Under the pieces are notes generated by a model. It saw nothing but the letters and a program-made list of their open reading frames with translations, was not told where the DNA came from and made no database searches. 19,554 bases of DNA from Clostridia bacterium (GTDB lineage: Bacteria > Bacillota_A > Clostridia > Christensenellales > Aristaeellaceae), in the NCBI GenBank assembly GCA_017530275.1, contig JAFXMP010000160.1, positions 1 through 19,554 on the forward strand, written 5' to 3'. A program made the translations under genes and the position numbers. Positions 5,438-13,868 of this stretch are shown one piece after another; within the stretch, counting starts at the first letter, position 1, and the number at the start of each line of letters is the position of its first letter.

Positions 5438-6880
5438 ATGAAAAGAAGGCTTCTGGCGATGGTGATGGGATTGAGCATTCTGTGGGCGGCCTGCGTCTGC
5501 GGAACAGCGGAAAGCACGGCGGCGGAGGAAGTGATGAAGGCCCCCAAATACAAGAGCGTATCGGTGCACGATCCCTCCGTCATCCGGGCAGAGGACGGTA
5601 CGTTTTATATTTTCGGCAGCCACATGGCCGCGGCCAAATCGGAGGATCTGATCAACTGGACCCTCATCAGCAAGGACGCCCAGGCGGGTTGCACCCTGGT
5701 GGAAAACGTGCAGGCGCAGATGAAGGAAGCCCTTTCCTGGGCTAAAACGACCACCTTCTGGGCCCCGGACGTGCAGCAGCTGCCCGATGGACGCTACGCC
5801 ATGTATTACTGCACCTGCGAGGGCTCCAGCCCCCTGTCGGCGCTGGGTCTGGCCATTTCGGACGCGCCGGAAGGGCCTTACGTGGATCAGGGCGTGTTCC
5901 TGAAAAGCGGCATGGCGGGCTATAACGCCACTTATTATCCCAATGTGGTGGATCCCTGTGCTTTCTTTGACAAGGAAGGCCGCCTGTGGATGGTGTACGG
6001 CAGTTATTCCGGCGGTATCTTCATTCTGGAAATGGATACGGAAACGGGTTTCCCGCTGGAAGGGCAGGGCTACGGCACAAAGCTGCTGGGCAAGAACCAC
6101 GCCCGCATTGAAGGGCCTTATATCCTGTACAGCCCGGAAACGGATTATTACTATTTGTTCCTTTCCTTTGGCGGGCTGGACAGCAACGGCGGGTACAACA
6201 TCCGGGTTTGCCGCTCCATAAATCCGGACGGGCCCTATGAAGACAGCCTGGGCCAGGAAATGATCAAGTGCGGCGGGGCCAATGGCACCTTCTTCCACGA
6301 CGTGGACTATGAGCCCTACGGGGTCAAGCTGATGGGCGGCTACAAGTTCGCCCCCGCGGACAGCGATACCAACAAAATGGTGCAGGCGTTCCGTTCGCCC
6401 GGCCACAACAGCGCCTATTATGAGGAAGAAACGGGCCGGTATTTCCTGATTTTCCATACGCGCTTTGCCAACAGCGGCGAAAGCTTCTCCGTGCGGGTGC
6501 ACCAGATGTTCATGAACGAGGACGGCTGGCCGGTGGTCGCGCCCCTGCGCTATACCGGGGAAGGCAAGGAAGCGCCTCCAAAGGAGAACTGCCCCGGGGC
6601 ATATAAGATCCTGTTCCATGAGCATGACATCAACGCGGTGGAGCACGTGTCCCAAACCGCCGCGCTGCTTGCTGACGGTAAGGTGGACGGCGCCTGCAAG
6701 GGAACCTGGGAAAGCACGGAGGATGGAAAGGTACGCCTGTCCCTGAACGGGGAAGCCTATACCGGCGTGTTCGCCCGCTGCTACGACGGGGCGCAGACGG
6801 CGTGGGTCTCCTGCTTCACGGCGCTGAACGAAAAAGGAGAAGCCGTCTGGGGCATCCGAACGGACGGAATTGCGGAATAA
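5438..6880 (+). CDS. Secreted GH43 arabinanase-like enzyme with C-terminal beta domain
   Basis: A 480-residue exported enzyme likely cutting alpha-1,5-arabinan or a related arabinose polymer. Residues 1-24 form a Sec signal (MKRR, hydrophobic 5-20, cut near TAE). Cysteines at 19 and 21 lack a canonical lipobox. GH43 residues are all present: base Asp45 (VHDPSVI), Asp172 (NVVDPCAF), acid Glu225 (RIEGPY) and His323 (SPGHNS). Their spacing closely matches the Bacillus subtilis endo-arabinanase Abn2 family, as does the C-terminal domain (about 385-480) of beta strands resembling the GH43 C-terminal module. The ATG at 5438 follows AGGAAAGGA. A strong promoter precedes it. The transporter operon begins 234 bases downstream on the same strand. 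Endo- versus exo-action and exact glycan are inference. Confidence 0.85.
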   Translation: MKRRLLAMVMGLSILWAACVCGTAESTAAEEVMKAPKYKSVSVHDPSVIRAEDGTFYIFGSHMAAAKSEDLINWTLISKDAQAGCTLVENVQAQMKEALSWAKTTTFWAPDVQQLPDGRYAMYYCTCEGSSPLSALGLAISDAPEGPYVDQGVFLKSGMAGYNATYYPNVVDPCAFFDKEGRLWMVYGSYSGGIFILEMDTETGFPLEGQGYGTKLLGKNHARIEGPYILYSPETDYYYLFLSFGGLDSNGGYNIRVCRSINPDGPYEDSLGQEMIKCGGANGTFFHDVDYEPYGVKLMGGYKFAPADSDTNKMVQAFRSPGHNSAYYEEETGRYFLIFHTRFANSGESFSVRVHQMFMNEDGWPVVAPLRYTGEGKEAPPKENCPGAYKILFHEHDINAVEHVSQTAALLADGKVDGACKGTWESTEDGKVRLSLNGEAYTGVFARCYDGAQTAWVSCFTALNEKGEAVWGIRTDGIAE

Positions 6881-7114
6881 TGGGCTGAAATCAGTCGATA
6901 AGAGAGTTGAGAGTTATATGGTCGCACGCTCTTTCTTACTGTAAATCCGGCAGATAACATGCGTCAACAAAATAAATTTCAACTCTCAACTCTCAACTCT
7001 TAACTCTCAACTCCTTTCGTTCCTAACATAAAGTCTTCTTTCGTGTTTATCGCAAATCAAATTCGGAAAAGCATATTTATTATATGAAAGCAAAGAAAAC
7101 GGGAGGTGCGTTTG
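6881..7114. promoter_or_regulatory. Leader region of the transporter operon
   Basis: Apart from the heptamer repeats, this spacer holds an AT-rich stretch (7040-7090) with a TATTAT at 7078-7083 that could be a -10, but no matching -35 was found at 16-18 bases. The ribosome site GGGAGGT (7101-7107) follows. No intrinsic terminator with a T run is visible after the GH43 gene, so readthrough from the upstream promoter is possible. Confidence 0.3.
6901..7014. repeat. Heptamer tandem repeat with inverted partner (MITE- or REP-like)
   Basis: Five near-identical heptamers of CAACTCT type run from 6980 to 7014 (the fourth starts with T, the last ends in C). The reverse-complement unit occurs at 6901-6915 as AGAGAGTTGAGAGTT. 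The two parts could pair into a long stem with about 65 bases of loop. I infer an interspersed repeat or small non-autonomous element between the GH43 and transporter operons. Confidence 0.65.
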
Positions 7115-9979
7115 ATGCGCAGAGGATTGGCTTTGCTGGCGGCTCTGGTGCTGCTGGTAAGCTGTATCGCATGGGAGGCCCTGGCGGCGGATAACGTCCA
7201 AATGGGCCGGACGGAACCGCTTTATTCCCAGGCACAAGCAGGATATACCCTGCCTGTGTACGGGAAAGAAGCGGTCGGCTTTGAAACCGACCTGACCCTG
7301 GCCGTCGGCGACAGCGCGCAGGTAGATTTCAGCGTTCCGGAGGACGGTCAGTATGAAATCTGGCTGACCTACCAAAACACAACCCAATCCACGCTGCCCA
7401 CGGAATTGATCCTGCGGGTGGACGGGGAATTGCCCTTTTACGAGCTGCGGCGTGTAAAGCTCAATTCCCTTTGGGTGGTAGATTCGGACGAGATCCCCGT
7501 GGACCGTTACGGCAATGAAATCGCCCCTACGCCGGTGTCTGCCCAAGTGGAACAGTCCGTGGGCGTCACCGATTCCACGGCCCGGATTGATGCGCCCTTC
7601 CTCTTTGAATTAAAAGCGGGAAGCCACACCCTGGCCCTGGAATGCCAGGACAGCGGCACGCACATCAGCGCCGTCACGCTGAAAGGGCCGGACGCGGTGC
7701 CTGCCTATGCCGGGGAAAAAGCCCAGGGCAGCGGCATGATCGTGATCGAGGGCGAGGACATCTACAGCCGCAGCAAATCCTCCATCCGCGGCGCGGGGGA
7801 ATTCAACGCTGTGCTGACGCCGTACAGCATCGATCACCGGGTGCTCAATCACCTGGACGGCGCTTCCTTCGATACGGCCGGGGACACCGTGACCTATGCT
7901 TTCAAGGCGGAAAAAGCCGGCTGGTACAACCTGGACTTCCATTACCGCCAGAGCGTGAAGGCGGACTTTCCTGTGTTCCTCGACCTGCTGATCGACGGTG
8001 CCCTGCCTTCCTATGCGGCAAAGCAGGTGCATATGGATTATTCCACCGCTTTCATCGACAAAACCATTATGCGGGGGGACGCGCCCCAGACGTTCTATCT
8101 CTCCGAAGGGAATCACACCCTGTCGCTTCGCATCAACGCGGCGGCGCTGACCCCGGTGTATGAAATGATCGACCGGGTGCTGAGCGAAATCAACACCCTG
8201 AGCCTGGAAATTACCCGCCTATCCGGCGGCAAGGCAGACCAGTACCGCAGCTACAATGTGCGGGAATATATTCCGGATATTGAAGACCGGCTCAACGGCT
8301 GGAGCCGGGATTGCGCCGCGGCGGTGGATTACATCAAGCAGTTTTCCTCCAACGGCTCGGGCAGTGCCTTTTCCAGCCTGACCCTGTGCGCGGATCAGCT
8401 GCGCCGTCTGGCGGAAAAACCGGAGGACCTGCCCCGCCGCCTGTCGGAGCTGTCCACCGGCTCCAATTCCGCCTCCCGCATGCTGGCCCAGCAATTGCAG
8501 GATATGGCGAATAATGATGTAGCCATCGACCAGATCATTTTCTATCAGGAGGAGGCCCAGCTTCCCTCCCGCGCCGGATTCATGGAATCTGCCGGCAAGA
8601 GCGTGGAGCGCTTCGTTACCTCCTTCTCCAGTCAGGATTACGCCGCCGGTACCGGCGAAAATGGTCATCTGCAGGTGTGGATGGGCCGTAGCCGCCAGTA
8701 CGTGGAGTTGGTGCAGAACCTGATCGATATGCAGTTCACGCCTCAAACCGGCATTCAGGTGGATATTTCCCTGATGCCGGACGCCAATAAGCTAGTGCTG
8801 GCCAACGCGGCGGGCACGGCCCCGGACGTGGTGCTGAGTTTGCAGTACGTGGTGCCCAGCTATCTGAATATCCGCGGCGCGCTGTATGACCTGACCCAGT
8901 TTGAGGATTTCGGCGAAGTGGCCCAGCGGTTCTCCTCCGGTCTGTTTATTCCCTACACCCTGGGGGATGGCGTGTACGCCATGCCGGAAACGGTGAATTT
9001 CTGGGTAATGTTCTACCGCAAGGATATTTTGGACGCTCTGTCCATCCAGGTGCCGGACAGCATGGAGGAAGTGAAGCTGATCCTGCCCGAATTGCAGCGG
9101 CGGAACATGAACTTCTACTTCCCCACCGCGGGCATGAGCGGCATGAAGGTATTCCCCGGAACGCTGCCCCTGATCCTGCAGTCCGGCGGCTCCATTTACG
9201 CCGATACGGTGAGCGATACCACCCTGGACAGCGATGAGTCCCTGAAGGGCTTCCGGGAAATGACCGAACTGTTCACTGTGTACAACATGCCCACCGACGT
9301 GCCCTCTCCGGGCTTCTATCAGCAGTTCCGGGACGGCACGCTGCCCATCGGCATTGCCGATCTCGGTACCTACAACCTGCTGCTCAACGCCGCGCCGGAA
9401 CTGGATTCCCTGTGGGATATCGCCCTGTTCCCGGGTCTTGAGCAGGAGGACGGCTCCGTGGCCCGCTGGACCACCGGCGGCGCGGAAACCATGGCCATCA
9501 TGTCCCAGACCGATATGCCGGACGAGGCCTGGGCGTTCCTGAAATGGTGGAGCAGCGATGAAGTGCAGGCCGAATTCGGCTCGCTCCTGCAAAGCACCTA
9601 CGGCTCCGAATATATCTGGCCCACCGCGAACACCAACGCGTTCGCCACCCTGCCCTTAAAGAGCGCCCACAAAAAGGTCATCATGGATCAGATGGAATGG
9701 ATGACCGAAGCCCCCTGGGTGCTTGGCACGTACATGCTGGAGCGCGAGCTGTCCAACGCCTTCATCTCCGTGGTGGTGGACGGCATGGACGCCCGCCGCG
9801 CCCTGGATACGGCGGTAAAGCGCATCAACCGCGAAACCTACCGCAAGCTGGAGGAATTCGGTTATTACAAAGATGGGGAAATGCTGAAGGACTTCCCCAC
9901 GCCTACGGTTGACGTTGTACGGAAATACATCGACAGCTGGAACGCGGCCCATCCGGCCGGAGAGGAGGGACAGAAATGA
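7115..9979 (+). CDS. Large ABC-transporter solute-binding protein with N-terminal beta-sandwich modules
   Basis: A 954-residue extracellular binding protein for a CUT1 sugar importer, about twice the usual 400-450 residues. The N-terminus is a signal with a possible lipobox LVSC (Cys17); an alternative cut after ALA (22-24) would make it soluble. Residues about 45-190 and 208-345 look like two carbohydrate-binding-type beta-sandwich modules, judged by repeated patterns such as [10 protein letters not shown] / [10 protein letters not shown] and SHTLAL / NHTLSL. Residues 345-480 are helical and may be a stalk. The family-1 binding fold runs from about 517 to 940, with typical [22 protein letters not shown] and EAWAFLKWW segments. 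ATG 7115 has GGGAGGT seven bases upstream. Its stop overlaps the next ATG (ATGA), tying it to permease 1. The ligand is unknown. Confidence 0.88.
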   Translation: MRRGLALLAALVLLVSCIAWEALAADNVQMGRTEPLYSQAQAGYTLPVYGKEAVGFETDLTLAVGDSAQVDFSVPEDGQYEIWLTYQNTTQSTLPTELILRVDGELPFYELRRVKLNSLWVVDSDEIPVDRYGNEIAPTPVSAQVEQSVGVTDSTARIDAPFLFELKAGSHTLALECQDSGTHISAVTLKGPDAVPAYAGEKAQGSGMIVIEGEDIYSRSKSSIRGAGEFNAVLTPYSIDHRVLNHLDGASFDTAGDTVTYAFKAEKAGWYNLDFHYRQSVKADFPVFLDLLIDGALPSYAAKQVHMDYSTAFIDKTIMRGDAPQTFYLSEGNHTLSLRINAAALTPVYEMIDRVLSEINTLSLEITRLSGGKADQYRSYNVREYIPDIEDRLNGWSRDCAAAVDYIKQFSSNGSGSAFSSLTLCADQLRRLAEKPEDLPRRLSELSTGSNSASRMLAQQLQDMANNDVAIDQIIFYQEEAQLPSRAGFMESAGKSVERFVTSFSSQDYAAGTGENGHLQVWMGRSRQYVELVQNLIDMQFTPQTGIQVDISLMPDANKLVLANAAGTAPDVVLSLQYVVPSYLNIRGALYDLTQFEDFGEVAQRFSSGLFIPYTLGDGVYAMPETVNFWVMFYRKDILDALSIQVPDSMEEVKLILPELQRRNMNFYFPTAGMSGMKVFPGTLPLILQSGGSIYADTVSDTTLDSDESLKGFREMTELFTVYNMPTDVPSPGFYQQFRDGTLPIGIADLGTYNLLLNAAPELDSLWDIALFPGLEQEDGSVARWTTGGAETMAIMSQTDMPDEAWAFLKWWSSDEVQAEFGSLLQSTYGSEYIWPTANTNAFATLPLKSAHKKVIMDQMEWMTEAPWVLGTYMLERELSNAFISVVVDGMDARRALDTAVKRINRETYRKLEEFGYYKDGEMLKDFPTPTVDVVRKYIDSWNAAHPAGEEGQK

Positions 9980-10863
9980 GAACGAAAAAAAGCACGCCGT
10001 ATCTGTTCCTGGCGCCTTATCTGGTTCTGTTCCTGATTTTCATTATCATTCCCACGGTCATGGCCGTCGGCCTGTCCTTCACCAACTATAACGCCGTGCA
10101 GGCTCCCCAGTTTGTCGGCCTGACCAACTACATCAACCTTCTTACGCAGGATACTATTTTCCTGCAATACGTGCTGCCCAACACGATCCTCTTTGCCGTG
10201 ATCGTGGGCCCGGTGGGGTATCTGCTGGCCTTCTTCCTGGCCTGGTCCCTGAGCCAATTGACCCGGTTGCCCCGCACCATCCTGGCGCTGATCATCTATT
10301 CCCCCTCCATGACCATGGGCGTTGCCATGACGGTCATGTGGCGGGTGGTGTTCCTGGGGGATCAGAGCGGCATCGCCAACTATGTGCTCACCCAATTGGG
10401 CGTCATCACCGAGCCCATCGTGTGGATGCTGAACACCCAGTATACCCTGCCCATCGTGATCATCGTGGCGCTGTGGAGCAGCATGGGCGTGGGCTTTCTG
10501 GCCATGCTGGCGGGCTTGCTGAACATCAACGCGGAGCTGTATGAAGCCGGAGCCATCGACGGCATCAAGAACCGGATTCAGGAAGTGTTCTATATCACCA
10601 TTCCTTCCATGAAGCCGCAGATGCTGTTCGGCGCGGTCATGAGCATCGTGGGCGCGTTCCAGGCGGGCAACATCGGCGTGATGCTCACCGGCTCCAATCC
10701 CACTCCCGGCTACGCCGCTCAGCTGATGGTGAACCACATTGACGACTACGGCTTCACCCGCTATGAAATGGGCTACGCCGCCGCTGTTTCCGTGGCGCTG
10801 CTGGCATTGATTTACGCGTTTTCCTTCGTGGCGCGCAAGCTGTTTGCTCCCAAAGACGAATGA
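9976..10863 (+). CDS. CUT1 sugar ABC transporter permease 1 (MalF/LacF type)
   Basis: A 295-residue inner-membrane subunit with six predicted helices (about 10-36, 67-93, 101-126, 155-183, 215-237 and 263-287). The EAA loop that docks the ATPase is at about 189-214 (YEAGAIDG...IPSMKP). Length and topology fit the LacF/UgpA class. The start overlaps the stop of the binding-protein gene by four bases, so translation is coupled. It should pair with the permease starting at 10947. No ATPase is encoded nearby. Confidence 0.92.
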   Translation: MRTKKSTPYLFLAPYLVLFLIFIIIPTVMAVGLSFTNYNAVQAPQFVGLTNYINLLTQDTIFLQYVLPNTILFAVIVGPVGYLLAFFLAWSLSQLTRLPRTILALIIYSPSMTMGVAMTVMWRVVFLGDQSGIANYVLTQLGVITEPIVWMLNTQYTLPIVIIVALWSSMGVGFLAMLAGLLNINAELYEAGAIDGIKNRIQEVFYITIPSMKPQMLFGAVMSIVGAFQAGNIGVMLTGSNPTPGYAAQLMVNHIDDYGFTRYEMGYAAAVSVALLALIYAFSFVARKLFAPKDE

Positions 10864-10889
10864 TTTGCTGGCGCAATCGACCAAGCAAA
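10864..10889 (+). other. Intercistronic hairpin between permease genes 1 and 2
   Basis: TTTGCTGG (10864-10871) pairs with CCAAGCAAA (10881-10889) with a one-base bulge and a nine-base loop, directly after the permease 1 stop. There is no T run, so it is not a terminator. The 83-base spacer is by far the longest gap inside the first half of the operon. RNA processing or stability control is possible. Confidence 0.3.
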
Positions 10890-10946
10890 GGCCAAAGGGC
10901 CCATTTCCTCGAAAAATCGTCTTTTCCGCATAGGAGGTGTTGAATT

Positions 10947-11813
10947 ATGGCGATCGGCGGCACGAAGGTGAATCCCCAAAAGTTTCATAAAAACCAGATT
11001 CCGCTGTATCTGTACCTGGTGCCCATTGCGATTTTTATGGGCGCGCCCATCATTTACATCATCAATCACGCGTTCAAGCCCATGGATGAGCTGTTCGCGT
11101 TCCCGCCCCGATTCTTTGTTTCCCATCCTTCCCTGGTGAATTTCCGCAATCTCTTCCAAACCACGGCAGGCTCCTCCATTCCCATCAGCCGTTACATTTT
11201 CAACTCCTTCATCGTAACGCTGGCGGTGGTGTTCCTGTCCATCCTGATTTCCACCATGGCGGGCTTCGCCCTCTCCAAGATGGATTTCAAGCTCAAGGGC
11301 CCCATTTTTGAGGTGAACAACATCGCCCTCATGTTCGTGGCCACGGCGGTGACCATTCCGCGCTATCTGACCATCAACACCCTGGGCATCCTGGACACCT
11401 ATTGGGCCCACATTCTGCCCCTGATCGCCATGCCGGTGTGCCTGTTTTTGATCAAGCAGTTCATCGACGGCGTACCCAATTCCCTGATCGAAGCGGCGCA
11501 GCTGGAGGGCGCGGGCTCCTTCACCATCTACCGCAAGATCATTATTCCTTTGACCAAGCCCGCCATCGCCACCGGCGCCATCCTGGCGTTCCAGAGTGTG
11601 TGGACGAACGTGGAAACCTCCAATTTGTTCACCTCCGCCGAAGGTATTCGCACCCTGCCCTTCTACATGAACACGCTCACCTCCGTGGGCTCCGTGCAGG
11701 GCCAGGGCATGGCCGCCGCCGCCGCGCTGATCATGTTCATTCCCAATCTGCTTTTATTTATAGTGATGCAGTCCAGCGTCATGAACACCATGGCGTATTC
11801 CGGCATCAAGTAA
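10947..11813 (+). CDS. CUT1 sugar ABC transporter permease 2 (MalG/LacG type)
   Basis: A 288-residue membrane subunit. Predicted helices lie at about 20-42, 82-109, 124-145, 150-172, 205-222 and 255-276. The EAA loop at about 182-204 (EAAQLEGAG...PLTKP) is well kept. The large periplasm-facing first loop (TM1-TM2) has the FKPMDELF segment typical of MalG-type subunits. AGGAGGTG at 10932-10939 supports ATG 10947. It should form a heterodimer with permease 1. The next gene follows after 12 bases. Confidence 0.92.
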   Translation: MAIGGTKVNPQKFHKNQIPLYLYLVPIAIFMGAPIIYIINHAFKPMDELFAFPPRFFVSHPSLVNFRNLFQTTAGSSIPISRYIFNSFIVTLAVVFLSILISTMAGFALSKMDFKLKGPIFEVNNIALMFVATAVTIPRYLTINTLGILDTYWAHILPLIAMPVCLFLIKQFIDGVPNSLIEAAQLEGAGSFTIYRKIIIPLTKPAIATGAILAFQSVWTNVETSNLFTSAEGIRTLPFYMNTLTSVGSVQGQGMAAAAALIMFIPNLLLFIVMQSSVMNTMAYSGIK

Positions 11814-11825
11814 GGAGGAGAAGCA

Positions 11826-13868
11826 ATGCGAAAGAAAGGGATTGCGCTTCTCCTGCTGGCAGTTCTGCTGATCATGCAGGCCGGAAGCGCCCTGGCCTCG
11901 GTGCCGTACCGGACGTTCACCCTGGGCGTGGACGGCAACCTGGTGCAGACCCAGGCCGCCTACGAACCCATCCGCACCATGACCCGTTTTGGGGAAACCA
12001 CCCTGAAAAACCCGGCGGACATGCGGATGGGTCCCGACGGAAACCTGTATATCGCCGACGACGGCAATAACCGCATCCTGGTCATTACCCAGAACGGCGA
12101 ATACGTAAAGGAAATCGGCAATAAGAAGAGCCTCAAATCCGCCCAGGGCGTATTTGTGGACGGCGATCTGAACGTGTTCGTGGCCGACGAAAAAGCCCGG
12201 GCCGTGGTGGTGTTTGATAAGGACGGAAACGAGATCCGCACCTATACCAAGCCCACCGATACGCCCCTGTTCGGTGAAAACGCCGCATTCAAGCCCAACA
12301 AGATCGTGCTGGACAAGCGCGGCAACCTGTATATCGCCTCCACGGGCAACACCAACGGCATCGTGCAGCTGAGCCCCGTGGGCGGCGGCGAATTCCTGGG
12401 CTACTACGGCGCGAACCAGAGCCGCGTGACCTGGATCACCGCCATCCGCCAAAAGATCATGAGCGAAGAGCAGCTGAAGATGCAGGCGGATATCGTGCCC
12501 ACCTCCGTCAAAAACCTGGCCATTGACGAAAAGGGCATGGTGTATACGGTATCGGAAGCGGAGAACGCGGCCCTGCGCCGCCTGAACGTGGCGGGCAGCA
12601 ATACTTTGACCACCGACTACAACACGGAACGCACCACGGCCGTGGCCGTGAACAGCTTCGGTTCCATCTTTACCGCCAATAAAGACGGCTACATCATGGA
12701 GTACACCTCCGAAGGCAGCACCCTGTTCTACTTCGGGGCTACCGACACCGGCGATCAGCGGGTGGGCACCTTCAAATCCGTGACCGGGCTGGTGGTGACC
12801 GACGACTACAACATCTTTGTGCTGGACGAAATACTGAACAGCGTGCAGGTGATGCGGGCCACGGAATTTACCGATCTGGTGCATCAGGCGTTCACCCTGT
12901 TCCAGGATGGCAAGTACGCCGAATCCAAGGTGCCCTGGACCGAAGTGCTGCGCATGAACAGTCTGTTCACCTACGCTTCCACGGGCCTGGGCGAAGCGCT
13001 GTACCGGGAAGGCAATTTTGACGAAGCCCTCGCCGCCTTCCGCAACGGCGGCAATCGAAAGGGCTACTCCGACGCCTTCTGGGAAATGCGTTCCGATTGG
13101 CTGCATAAGAACCTGGGCGGCATCCTGATCGTCATCGTGGCGGCCGCGGTGGTGCTCAAGATCCTGAGCATGCTGGATCAAAAGTTCCACTTTATGGTTC
13201 CTGTGCGCGCCGCAACGGACAAAATCAAGAACATTCCGATCCTGCGGCAGGTAGGCTGGTGCTTTACCATGATGCGCAATCCCTTCGATTGCAGCTACGG
13301 CATCAAAAAGGAAAAGCGCTCCTCCCTGTGGGCCGCGGCCATCATCGTGGTGCTGTTCTTTATTCTTCAGGTAGCCAATAAATACGCCTCCGGTTTCCTG
13401 TTCAAAACCGTGCGGGAGGGCGAATACGAGCTGCTGCGCGACGGCGCGCTGACCTTCGGCGCTTTCCTGCTGCTGACCGTCTGCTGCTACCTGGTGTGCA
13501 CCATCAAGGACGGCGAAGCCCGGTTCAAGGATATCGTGATCGGCGGCGCGGCGGCCCTGACCCCCATGCTGATCGCCCTGCCCATCCGGCTGATCCTGAG
13601 CAACGTGGTCACCTTCAACGAAGAATTCTTCCTGACCCTGCTGGATGTGGTGGCCTACGGCTTTACCGGCGTGCTGATCGTGCTGGCCATCATGTATCTG
13701 AACGATTACTCCTTCAAAAAGACCCTTGCCATCATCGTGATTACTCTGTTTACCGTGCTGGTCACCGTGGCGCTGCTGTTTGTGGTGTACGTGCTGATCG
13801 GACAGCTGATCGATTTCGTTTCCTCGATCTATGGAGAGGTGGTGTATCGCTTTGTCAGGAAGGTTTAA
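11826..13868 (+). CDS. Secreted NHL-propeller / TPR-like / Yip1 membrane protein
   Basis: A 680-residue protein with an unusual domain order. Residues 1-24 are a signal (cut near ALA-S). Residues about 45-345 carry NHL-type repeats, seen as recurring NPADMRMGPDGNLYIADDGNNRI-like blades at 62, 106, 157, 229, 272 and 320 (extracellular beta-propeller, usually a binding surface). Residues 348-410 have TPR-like helices (GKYAESKVPWTEVL, GNFDEALAAFRNG). A helix at 431-449 crosses the membrane, then a Yip1-type domain with about five helices spans 499-663. GGAGGAG at 11814-11820 supports ATG 11826. Such NHL/Yip1 proteins recur beside large binding proteins and DUF5696 proteins in Paenibacillus and Clostridia (from memory). 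No enzyme residues are evident. A scaffold, sensor or docking role between the two importers is inference. Confidence 0.8.
   Translation: MRKKGIALLLLAVLLIMQAGSALASVPYRTFTLGVDGNLVQTQAAYEPIRTMTRFGETTLKNPADMRMGPDGNLYIADDGNNRILVITQNGEYVKEIGNKKSLKSAQGVFVDGDLNVFVADEKARAVVVFDKDGNEIRTYTKPTDTPLFGENAAFKPNKIVLDKRGNLYIASTGNTNGIVQLSPVGGGEFLGYYGANQSRVTWITAIRQKIMSEEQLKMQADIVPTSVKNLAIDEKGMVYTVSEAENAALRRLNVAGSNTLTTDYNTERTTAVAVNSFGSIFTANKDGYIMEYTSEGSTLFYFGATDTGDQRVGTFKSVTGLVVTDDYNIFVLDEILNSVQVMRATEFTDLVHQAFTLFQDGKYAESKVPWTEVLRMNSLFTYASTGLGEALYREGNFDEALAAFRNGGNRKGYSDAFWEMRSDWLHKNLGGILIVIVAAAVVLKILSMLDQKFHFMVPVRAATDKIKNIPILRQVGWCFTMMRNPFDCSYGIKKEKRSSLWAAAIIVVLFFILQVANKYASGFLFKTVREGEYELLRDGALTFGAFLLLTVCCYLVCTIKDGEARFKDIVIGGAAALTPMLIALPIRLILSNVVTFNEEFFLTLLDVVAYGFTGVLIVLAIMYLNDYSFKKTLAIIVITLFTVLVTVALLFVVYVLIGQLIDFVSSIYGEVVYRFVRKV

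Noticed and set aside
5492..5500. Possible lipobox cysteine in the secreted GH43 signal
   Set aside because: Residues before C19 (WAA) and C21 (CV) do not match the lipobox, so secretion as a soluble protein is more likely.
5333..6655. A 440-codon minus-strand frame
   Set aside because: It is antisense to the secreted GH43 gene, runs over its promoter, and has the same low-sense composition.
6881..7114. CRISPR-like array
   Set aside because: The repeats are contiguous heptamers without spacers, and there are no cas genes nearby.
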